Assembly (NCBI GenBank): GCA_964453115.1
Contig: CAYVRT010000011.1
Location: forward strand, 1 to 64,000
Origin: JAIWNK01 sp964453115
GTDB lineage: Bacteria; Chloroflexota; Anaerolineae; Anaerolineales; Anaerolineaceae
Direction: 5' to 3'
Length of the DNA: 64,000 nucleotides
Positions 35,151 to 42,292 of this stretch are shown piece after piece (position 1 is the first letter of the stretch; each line of letters starts with the position of its first letter). Both the position numbers and the translations under genes were made by a program. The notes below the pieces were generated by a model. That model saw nothing but the letters and a program-made list of their open reading frames with translations. It made no database searches and was not told where the DNA came from.

Positions 35151-36020
35151 ATGCCCCATCCTACTCCCATCCTCGGCATCATCGGCGGCTCCGGATTGTA
35201 TAACTTCCCCGCCCTGCAAGACATCACGACCATTCAGCAAACCACTCCCTACGGCCCACCCAGTTCACCGATCCTTGTCGGCAGCCTTTCCGGCAAGCGG
35301 GTTGCCTTTCTTGCCCGGCATGGAATCGGCCATTTCATCTCCCCAACGGAAGTCAACTACCGCGCCAATATTTATGCTCTCAAATCAATCGGCGTACGTC
35401 GCATCGTCAGCATTAGCGCTTGCGGCTCATTGCGCGAAGATTACGCCCCAGGCCACATTGTCATTCCCGATCAACTGGTAGATTTTACCCGTAACCGACA
35501 ACGCACCTTCTTTGGCGACGGCATTGTAGCCCATATTGGTGTAGCAGAACCCTTCTGCGGACAACTCGCCGCCAAAGTAGCCGAAGTTGTTCAACAATCA
35601 GGCGGCATTCTGCATAAAGGCGGCAGCCTCATCACCATCGAAGGGCCGCGCTTTTCCACTCGCGGCGAATCCAATCTCTACCGATCCTGGGGAATATCCA
35701 TCATCGGCATGACAGCCTGTCCCGAAGCATTCCTGGCTCGTGAAGCCGAGCTTTGCTACGTCACCATGGCCCATGTCACTGATTACGATGTCTGGCACAT
35801 CAGCGAAGAACCCGTCAGCGTGGAAATTGTCATTCGCACCCTGATGCAAAACACACATCTTGCCCAACTTGCCATTCAACAACTGGTTGAAACACTGCCA
35901 GAAGAGGATTGCGCCTGTCATCACGCACTTGCTGATGCCATCATCACCGCACCAGATTGCGTTTCCGCCGAAACGCGCAACAAAATGTCCTGGTTGATTG
36001 GCAAATACATTCCAGCGTGA
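35151..36020 (+). CDS. mtnP: S-methyl-5'-thioadenosine phosphorylase
   Basis: 289 aa from ATG 35151: AAAGGA lies 6 bases before it, and an ATG 15 bases further out would have that site inside its codons. Features: GIIGGSGLYNF, FLARHGIGHFISPTEVNYRA (20 residues), GSLREDYAPGHIVIPDQ, EGPRFSTRGES and MTACPEAFLAREAEL. It cleaves methylthioadenosine to methylthioribose-1-phosphate and adenine. It lies between the FHA genes and the SEDS-PBP gene, which starts on a GTG overlapping its stop. Confidence 0.95.
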   Translation: MPHPTPILGIIGGSGLYNFPALQDITTIQQTTPYGPPSSPILVGSLSGKRVAFLARHGIGHFISPTEVNYRANIYALKSIGVRRIVSISACGSLREDYAPGHIVIPDQLVDFTRNRQRTFFGDGIVAHIGVAEPFCGQLAAKVAEVVQQSGGILHKGGSLITIEGPRFSTRGESNLYRSWGISIIGMTACPEAFLAREAELCYVTMAHVTDYDVWHISEEPVSVEIVIRTLMQNTHLAQLAIQQLVETLPEEDCACHHALADAIITAPDCVSAETRNKMSWLIGKYIPA

Positions 36021-38647
36021 AACTTTTCTTCCCTTCCTCTGGCGAAACCAAAGACCGCCTCCAATCACAGCTCATGTCCTGGGCAGCAGGATTCATATTC
36101 GTCTATTCCACCATTCTCACGCTTGCCCCTGCCGTTCGACTGCATACCTGGACAGTCCCTTATCGTTGGAATCACTGGGGTGGTGTGCTGGCCTGGCTGA
36201 TTGGATTCGCTATTCTTCATCGTCAAACCCGTCACCAAACCCCAGAGCGCGATCCTTACTTGCTGCCAATCCTCGCCCTGCTTAGCGGATGGGGACTTTT
36301 AACCATCTGGCGGCTCGACCCGGCTTTTGGCTTGCGTCAAACCTTATGGCTACTGCTCTGCCAGGCACTGTTCTGGTTTGGGCTAAAACGCCCACATCTG
36401 CTTGAAGAATTGCGGCGTTATAAATATCTGTCCCTGAGCGGAATCCTGCTCCTCACCGCCCTGACCCTTCTGTTCGGAGCCTATCCAGGCGGGCTTGGGC
36501 CTCGCCTTTGGCTGGGCTGCTGCGGCATCTACTTTCAGCCCTCCGAAGCGTTAAAACTATTGCTTGTCATCTATCTCGCCGCATACATGGCCGAACGTCA
36601 GGCAACCACCATCGGTCTGCTGCAAATTCTCACACCCGCTCTACTTCTCGTTGGCTCTTCCATCACCCTTCTCGCTGTCCAGCGTGACCTGGGTGCAGCC
36701 TCATTGCTCATCGCACTCTTCACCCTCATCATCTACCTGGCAACAGGCAAGCGCCGTGTCCTGATAATCAGTAGCCTGCTGCTGATCTGCGCCGGTTTCA
36801 TTGGCTATCGCATGTTCGATGTCATTCGCTTGCGTGTTGACGCCTGGCTCAACCCCTGGCCAGATTCAGCAGGACGCTCTTTTCAGATCGTTCAATCCCT
36901 GCTGGCTTTTGCCTCTGGAGGATTTTTGGGCAGCGGCCCCGGACTAGGCAGCCCCGGTGTTGTCCCAGTAGCCCATTCCGATTTTATCTTCACCGCCATT
37001 GGAGAAGAGAGCGGCCTGCTTGGCGGTATTGGTCTTCTCTTACTACTCGGCATTCTCACCGTGCGTGGGTTCCAAACAGCCCTGAGCGCCCAAAACGCCT
37101 ATCAACGGCTGCTGGCTGGCGGCATCACCATTTACCTCATTTCGCAAAGCATCCTAATCATTGGCGGAAATTTACGCCTCCTGCCACTCACTGGCGTCAC
37201 CCTGCCTTTCGTCTCGTATGGCGGTTCCTCTCTGCTCATCTCGTTCATTTCTCTCTTGCTTCTACTACGCATCAGCAATGAGACACAAGACCAGCCTGCA
37301 CCACTACGTCACCCCGGCCCTTACATCACAATCGGCGCCCTGCTGCTCAGCGGGTTGCTGGCGCTTGCCCTCCTTCAAGGCTGGTGGGGAATCATCCGCT
37401 CGCAAGATCTGGCTGCTCGCCCAGACAACCCACGCAGTATCATTGCCGACCGATATGTGGCGCGCGGCCAATTGCTGGACCGAAGCAATCACGTTTTAGC
37501 ATTCACCGACGGCCAACCCGGCCAATATATTCGCCGCATTCCAAATCCAGTCACCGCCCCGGTGACTGGATACCACAATTCCATCTACGGACAAGCAGGC
37601 GCCGAATTTGGCTTCAATAACTATCTGCGCGGACTGGAGGGCACACCAACATCTCTCATCTGGTATCATAGCCTGCTATACAGTCAACCGCCTCTCGGCC
37701 TGGATGTCCGTCTCAGCCTCGACTTAGACCTGCAAACACAGGCTTCCAACTTGTTGGAAGGGAAAACTGGCAGCCTGATCTTGCTCAATAGCAACACAGG
37801 CGAAATCCTCGCCATGTCTTCCTCCCCCTCATTTGATCCGAATCAAATTGAGTCCGAATGGCAAACATGGATTGCAGACCCACGCGCCCCCTTGCTAAAC
37901 CGCGCAGTTCAAGGTCTTTACCCCCCCGGACGAGCACTACTACCCTTTTTACTATCCGAACGGCTTTCCAATACCGACCTCCCCAACTTTCCCGCTTCGC
38001 TCACCTATACCATCCAAGGTCAAACTTTTTCCTGCGCCACGCTTCCAGATCCTCAGACCAATTGGAATACAATCCTGCGTCAGGGTTGCCCTGGTGCCGC
38101 TCTGCGCTTAGGCGAAGGCAAAACCAACCAGGATTTTCAACAGCTGTATGAAAGGCTCGGCTTCACTCAACCGCCCACTCTCCCTCTTCCCGTCAGCAGT
38201 CCCATCCTCCCCATCGGACAAATAGACCCCAAGCTCTCTGCTCTCGGTCAGGACGGTCTGCGCATCAGCCCACTACAAATGGCCCTCGCCTCCGCCGCAC
38301 TCACACAACAAGGCATCCGCCCAGCCCCTCGCCTTGGACTAGCCATCAACACACCAGCCCAAAGCTGGATTGTCTTTGCCAATCAACAAGGCCAAACAGC
38401 CCTGCCATCCAATGGCATTGTGCGCGCTTGGCCAATGCTTGCAGCACCCGACTTGCCCATTTGGGAAACCAGCGCAAGCGCATCAGGCGATGAGCAAGAG
38501 CCCATCGCCTGGTATCTCTCCGGAAGTCAACCGACCTGGCAAGGCAATCCATTCACACTTGTTCTGGTTCTTGAAGATGCCGAGCCAACAGAAGCTGCCC
38601 AACTGGGACACCAGTTCTGGCAAGACCTGCTCAGCGGACAGCCCTAA
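36017..38647 (+). CDS. SEDS (RodA/FtsW) glycosyltransferase fused to a degenerate class B PBP
   Basis: 876 aa from GTG 36017 (GTGA overlap with mtnP). Residues about 20-420 are a SEDS protein with 10 or so helices. GPRLWLGCCGIYFQPSEALK (20 residues) and HSDFIFTAIGEESG with the conserved Asp (D322) look intact. A further helix (about 438-460) leads to a PbpA-like part: VARGQLLDRSNHVLA, TGEILAMSSSPSFDPNQ, LLNRAVQGLYPPG. There the catalytic SxxK is replaced by R639-A-L-L642, the SxN by G690-C-P692, and KTG by E817-T-S819. The PBP domain is thus predicted to have no transpeptidase or penicillin-binding activity. It may only activate its own SEDS part. Its TAA overlaps the stop of tyrS. Confidence 0.88.
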   Translation: MKLFFPSSGETKDRLQSQLMSWAAGFIFVYSTILTLAPAVRLHTWTVPYRWNHWGGVLAWLIGFAILHRQTRHQTPERDPYLLPILALLSGWGLLTIWRLDPAFGLRQTLWLLLCQALFWFGLKRPHLLEELRRYKYLSLSGILLLTALTLLFGAYPGGLGPRLWLGCCGIYFQPSEALKLLLVIYLAAYMAERQATTIGLLQILTPALLLVGSSITLLAVQRDLGAASLLIALFTLIIYLATGKRRVLIISSLLLICAGFIGYRMFDVIRLRVDAWLNPWPDSAGRSFQIVQSLLAFASGGFLGSGPGLGSPGVVPVAHSDFIFTAIGEESGLLGGIGLLLLLGILTVRGFQTALSAQNAYQRLLAGGITIYLISQSILIIGGNLRLLPLTGVTLPFVSYGGSSLLISFISLLLLLRISNETQDQPAPLRHPGPYITIGALLLSGLLALALLQGWWGIIRSQDLAARPDNPRSIIADRYVARGQLLDRSNHVLAFTDGQPGQYIRRIPNPVTAPVTGYHNSIYGQAGAEFGFNNYLRGLEGTPTSLIWYHSLLYSQPPLGLDVRLSLDLDLQTQASNLLEGKTGSLILLNSNTGEILAMSSSPSFDPNQIESEWQTWIADPRAPLLNRAVQGLYPPGRALLPFLLSERLSNTDLPNFPASLTYTIQGQTFSCATLPDPQTNWNTILRQGCPGAALRLGEGKTNQDFQQLYERLGFTQPPTLPLPVSSPILPIGQIDPKLSALGQDGLRISPLQMALASAALTQQGIRPAPRLGLAINTPAQSWIVFANQQGQTALPSNGIVRAWPMLAAPDLPIWETSASASGDEQEPIAWYLSGSQPTWQGNPFTLVLVLEDAEPTEAAQLGHQFWQDLLSGQP

Positions 38648-39864
38648 ACAATCAACCGCACAAAATGACGTTTGCCAACTTGCAGCACACCGCCCTGTGA
38701 TAAAGCCTGACTGGCATCTTCCAATACCACACCATCTAGCTTAACGCCACGTTGCGCAATCAACCTTCGCCCTTCGCTTTTGCTGGCAACCAATTCTGCT
38801 GCCATCATCACATCCAAAACTGTTTGTCCCAACTGAATGCGAAAATCCGGCATCTCCTCTGGCACCTGACGCTGCTGGAACAACCGCACAAAGGCCTCCT
38901 GAGCGCGCCCCGCATCCTCTTCGCCATAGAAGCTGGCAACAATTTCTTTTGCCAACTTCATCTTTGCATCACGCGGGTGCAGAGACCCGGATTGTACATC
39001 CTTTTCGAAGACTGCCACTTCTTCTGGTAGCCAACGTGTCACCAAACGGGCAAACTGTCCCATCGCCGCATCTGGCACACTCATCACCTTACCGTACATA
39101 TCTTCAGCATCTGTATTGATCGGGATGTGATTGCCAAGCGACTTGCTCATCTTCACCACCCCATCCGTCCCCGGAAGAATGGAAAGAATCACCGCCACAT
39201 TCGGCTTGCGCCCCAAAAAGCTCATCAGCTTGCGCGAAGCCGTCACAATGTTGAAGAACTGATCCGTTCCACCAACCTGCACATCCACATTCAAATAGTA
39301 TGCATCGTACCCCTGCATCAACGAGTAGAACAACTCATGCAAGTAAATTGCCTCTGCGCGTTCCCAACGCAGCTTAAAATTCTCGCGCGTCAAGAACTGC
39401 TGTACCGTAAAATTAGATGCCAATTGAATCAGCTCCGCAAAGCTCAGCCCAGCTAGCCACTCCGCATTGAAACGCACCTGCGTCTTTTCACGATCCAGAA
39501 TCCGAAAGGCTTGTTCAGCATAGGTACGGGCATTGTCCTCCACCTCTTCAGTAGAAAGGCGCGGACGTAACACGTCCTTATCCGAAGGATCACCAATCAG
39601 CGAAGTGTATGTGCCGACGACAAAAATTACCTCATGCCCCAATTCCTGAAACTGACGCAATTTGCGCATGGTCACTGTATGTCCCAAATGCAAATCAGGC
39701 TTGCGCGGATCATAGCCACAATAAACACGCAACGGACGGCCTTCCTTCTCTGCTTCAATCAACCGTTGGCGAAGCTCATCCGTCATCGTTTGCTGAATCG
39801 TCGCATCACCATACTCCGTGCCTTGCATTAAATAGGCTACTTGCTGTTCAATAGACATTTTCAT
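38644..39864 (-). CDS. tyrS: tyrosyl-tRNA synthetase (TyrZ-like type)
   Basis: 406 aa from ATG 39864, with GGAGG 5 bases upstream. The class I HIGH motif is HLGHT in YDPRKPDLHLGHTVTMRKLR (20 residues), and KMSKS is intact in VVKMSKSLGNHI. The middle has DLPVQ-like TDQFFN in QVGGTDQFFNIVT. The C-terminal S4 RNA-binding domain (about 340-405) has LVASKSEGRRLIAQRGVKLD (20 residues). It charges tRNA-Tyr. No T-box leader is seen; an extended -10 lies upstream. Confidence 0.96.
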   Translation of the reverse strand: MKMSIEQQVAYLMQGTEYGDATIQQTMTDELRQRLIEAEKEGRPLRVYCGYDPRKPDLHLGHTVTMRKLRQFQELGHEVIFVVGTYTSLIGDPSDKDVLRPRLSTEEVEDNARTYAEQAFRILDREKTQVRFNAEWLAGLSFAELIQLASNFTVQQFLTRENFKLRWERAEAIYLHELFYSLMQGYDAYYLNVDVQVGGTDQFFNIVTASRKLMSFLGRKPNVAVILSILPGTDGVVKMSKSLGNHIPINTDAEDMYGKVMSVPDAAMGQFARLVTRWLPEEVAVFEKDVQSGSLHPRDAKMKLAKEIVASFYGEEDAGRAQEAFVRLFQQRQVPEEMPDFRIQLGQTVLDVMMAAELVASKSEGRRLIAQRGVKLDGVVLEDASQALSQGGVLQVGKRHFVRLIV

Positions 39865-39895
39865 ATCTGCCTCCAAGCCAAAAACAATTCTAGAA

Positions 39896-39904
39896 ATTAT
39901 AACA
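39896..39904 (-). promoter_or_regulatory. extended -10 promoter of tyrS
   Basis: Minus strand TGT-TATAAT (39904-39896), 31 bases before the tyrS ATG; no good -35 box. Confidence 0.5.
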
Positions 39905-39968
39905 CACCTTCTTTTTTGCATCATGTAAATCGTTCGTTCTCCCACCCCAAAAACCTGTTGCAAATAAC

Positions 39969-39997
39969 TTGGCAAATCCCCCCTGGCAGATTAGAAT
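39969..39997 (+). promoter_or_regulatory. sigma70 promoter of a leaderless glutaredoxin-like gene
   Basis: TTGGCA (39969-39974), 17-bp spacer, TAGAAT (39992-39997). The ATG at 40004 is 6 bases after the -10, i.e. at the expected transcription start, and no ribosome site is present. Confidence 0.6.
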
Positions 39998-40003
39998 TGA
40001 TTC

Positions 40004-40600
40004 ATGGAGCAATATCATCAACACACCATTCAGGCCGAATTTAACCAGGCTATCGCCGCCCGTCAGGCAGGCCTCGAAGGACGCGCCAGGGTTTGCGCCC
40101 GTCGTGCCGCAGGGCTAGCAGCCCTTGCCTATGCGCAACAAAACAACCTCCCCGCACCAAGTAGCGCATTTGCTGCACTTGCATGGCTGTTACAACAACC
40201 CAACCTGCCCGGTGAATTAATCCAAGCCCTCCAAACCCTGCTCACACGCGTAGACACCAATTTTTCCCTTCCCTCTGCACAAGACCCGCTTGCAGCGGCA
40301 AGCAAAATCATCCAACAATTACTCAAAATTCAACCTCTGGAGACCCCAATGACTGAAAACACCACAATCATCCTGTACGGCACCCAATGGTGTGGCGACA
40401 CTCGTCGCGCCCGTTCTGTTCTTGACCAAAATGGCATCGTCTATCAGTGGATAGATATTGACCTTGACCTTGAGGCTCGCAGCTTTGTCGAAAAAACCAA
40501 CCATGGCTTTCGCAGTGTGCCAACCATTGTTTTTCCCGATGGCACCATTCTGGTTGAGCCTTCAGAATTAAAACTCAAACAAAAACTAGGCCTTGTTTAA
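40004..40600 (+). CDS. helical domain fused to a glutaredoxin/mycoredoxin-like protein
   Basis: 198 aa. Residues 1-112 are helical and Ala/Gln-rich (EGRARVCARRAAGLAALAYA, 20 residues), HEPN-like in look but not assigned. Residues 116-198 form a glutaredoxin fold: TIILYGTQWCGDTRRARSVL (20 residues) with a WCGD active site in place of CPYC, then GFRSVPTIVF with the cis-Pro. The single Cys suggests monothiol chemistry with mycothiol or a similar thiol. An internal ATG at 40349 (residue 116) has GGAG 7 bases before it, so the redox domain may also be made alone. The gene is probably leaderless. Its TAA overlaps the convergent gene's stop. Confidence 0.8.
   Translation: MEQYHQHTIQAEFNQAIAARQAGLEGRARVCARRAAGLAALAYAQQNNLPAPSSAFAALAWLLQQPNLPGELIQALQTLLTRVDTNFSLPSAQDPLAAASKIIQQLLKIQPLETPMTENTTIILYGTQWCGDTRRARSVLDQNGIVYQWIDIDLDLEARSFVEKTNHGFRSVPTIVFPDGTILVEPSELKLKQKLGLV
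40338..40351 (+). promoter_or_regulatory. internal ribosome site and start for a free glutaredoxin-like domain
   Basis: GGAG at 40339-40342 lies 6 bases before an in-frame ATG at 40349, exactly at the boundary between the helical domain and the redox domain. A short 83-residue product would result. Confidence 0.5.
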
Positions 40601-40821
40601 GCACGCTTGCGCAACCACATCACCAACATCAAACCAATCAATAACCCAACCACCCCCATCAGCCACGCCATCTGGCCCGAGCGATCCTCTAAAACTGTGC
40701 GCGGTGCGCGCGTCAAGCGGCGTTCCAAATGCTCGACAAACTCGCGGCGCGGCTGCACAGGGCGCATCGAATTACGCAAATCCCGTTCCAATACATCCAA
40801 ATCCGTCATCGCAAAATTCAT
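40597..40821 (-). CDS. small single-pass membrane protein downstream of degV
   Basis: 74 aa. An acidic, then basic N-terminal part (MTDLDVLERDLRNSMRPVQP, 20 residues; then RREFVEHLERRL) precedes one C-terminal membrane helix (about 52-70) with an RKRA tail. It is not recognised, but the PRREFVEHLERRL pattern recalls short membrane proteins found near ECF sigma factors, so a sigma-regulating role is possible. GGAGGAGG precedes the ATG, which overlaps the degV stop. Its TAA shares TTAA with the convergent gene. Confidence 0.65.
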   Translation of the reverse strand: MNFAMTDLDVLERDLRNSMRPVQPRREFVEHLERRLTRAPRTVLEDRSGQMAWLMGVVGLLIGLMLVMWLRKRA

Positions 40822-41672
40822 CCTGCCTCCTCCCCAATTGGCAAAGCCACAATTCCAATCGTACCAGGCCCCAAATTGGCAGCAACTGGCAAAGAAAGCT
40901 CACTCACCCATCCACCCCGAACCCGCAACACCTGCTTAACCACAGAAAGCAAATGCTGCGCAGCCAGCAAATCATTTGCATGCACCACCACCACATCAGC
41001 CAACTGACCTTGCAACTTTTCTTCCACCATTGCCAAAACTCGCTGCAAGGCATTCTGGCGCGTTCGCACCTTCTCCGTCATCTGTAAGACCCCATCCCGC
41101 AATACGATCACCGGTTTAATTTTCAACAATACCGACATTGCATTCTGCAAAGCACTCACTCGCCCACTTAAATAGGCAAAATCAAGCGTATTAAGCGTAA
41201 AAATAACCGTAACTTGTTGCCGTAGCACTTCCAGCCGTTCAATAATCTGCCTGGGCAACAAACCAACTGCCTCCAGTCGCCGAACCTCCCGACACATCAA
41301 CCCCAAGGCAGCCGATCCAGCCTGCGAATCAAAAACATAAATCTCAAATTCGCGCTTTAACTCGCTCGCCGCTGTCTGCACCACCGAAAAAGTTCCCGAC
41401 ATTTTACTTGCAACATGCAAAGAAATAATTACATCCCCCTTTTGCGCAATTTTTCGATAAAAAGCCTTCACCTGCTCGGGAGATGGCAAAGAAGTCTTTG
41501 GCGCAGCACGACGCTCCAAAACACGTTGATAGAATGTTGCCACATCTGAACGACCATCGCTCAAGTAACTTTCTTCACCAAAGCGAATATAGAGCGGCAA
41601 AACATCAACCTTATGCTCCTCTAACCATTCCAGCGGCATATCCGCCGCTGCATCCGTCACAACCCGCAACAT
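40818..41672 (-). CDS. DegV family fatty-acid-binding protein
   Basis: 284 aa. It begins LRVVTDAAADMPLEWLEEHK (20 residues) and has the KTSLPSPEQ, SKMSGTF and DSQAGSAALG motifs around the fatty-acid head-group site. In bacteria with FakA, DegV (FakB) proteins present fatty acids for phosphorylation. No FakA gene is in the window. It is the fourth gene of the M29-S8-sigma-degV run, 18 bases after the sigma gene. Confidence 0.93.
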   Translation of the reverse strand: MLRVVTDAAADMPLEWLEEHKVDVLPLYIRFGEESYLSDGRSDVATFYQRVLERRAAPKTSLPSPEQVKAFYRKIAQKGDVIISLHVASKMSGTFSVVQTAASELKREFEIYVFDSQAGSAALGLMCREVRRLEAVGLLPRQIIERLEVLRQQVTVIFTLNTLDFAYLSGRVSALQNAMSVLLKIKPVIVLRDGVLQMTEKVRTRQNALQRVLAMVEEKLQGQLADVVVVHANDLLAAQHLLSVVKQVLRVRGGWVSELSLPVAANLGPGTIGIVALPIGEEAG

Positions 41673-41690
41673 AGGCCAACCTCCACATTT

Positions 41691-42263
41691 TTACGCCTCC
41701 TCCAAAACATCCCGCAGCGCTAACAAAGTGCGGTGATAGAGGCTCTTCACCGCGCCCTCACTCCGGCCCATAATGATTGCAATCTCGGCATTCGGCAAAT
41801 CTTCAACAAACTTCAGCACCAGCAAATGCTGCCGCTCCTCCGAAAGAGTGCGAATAGCCCTCAACAAGCGATCCATCTCCTGGCCTTGCATCAATGCCGC
41901 CTCCGGCCCATCCGAACGCTGCACCAGATAATCGTGTGTATCCAGCGGCACCTCACGCCGACGGCTATTGTCTCGATGCCAGTTTGCCACCAAATTATGC
42001 GCTATCCGATACAACCAGGCCGAAAACGGCAGCCCCATATGCCGATAACTGCGGATATGTCCAAACGCGCGATCAAAGACGCGCTCGGTCAAATCTTCAG
42101 CCTCATACGGAACACCTGTGCGATAGAAAATGTAATTGTAGATGCGGTTCAAATAGCGTTCATACAAAACACGAAACGCATCTGCTTCCCCAACAGCAGC
42201 CCGCTCTACCGCCTCCAGATCGGAGACCGCAAGATCGTCACCGGCATCTTGAAGCTTTGTCAT
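41691..42263 (-). CDS. ECF-type RNA polymerase sigma factor
   Basis: 190 aa. Region 2 (FRVLYERYLNRIYNYIFYRT, 20 residues, then AEDLTERVFDRAF and FSAWLYRIAHNLVANWHRDN) and region 4 (LPNAEIAIIMGRSEGAVKSL then YHRTLLALRDVL) are present; region 3 is absent, as in ECF factors. It directs transcription of a stress or envelope regulon. No obvious full-length anti-sigma factor is encoded next to it; the small membrane protein two genes downstream is one candidate. Confidence 0.93.
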   Translation of the reverse strand: MTKLQDAGDDLAVSDLEAVERAAVGEADAFRVLYERYLNRIYNYIFYRTGVPYEAEDLTERVFDRAFGHIRSYRHMGLPFSAWLYRIAHNLVANWHRDNSRRREVPLDTHDYLVQRSDGPEAALMQGQEMDRLLRAIRTLSEERQHLLVLKFVEDLPNAEIAIIMGRSEGAVKSLYHRTLLALRDVLEEA

Positions 42264-42292
42264 TTAAAACACCGTATGTCGCGCAAAGTTTC

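Noticed and set aside
39865..40003. T-box leader for tyrS
   Set aside because: Only about 30 bases separate the promoter and the ATG; no room for a T-box.
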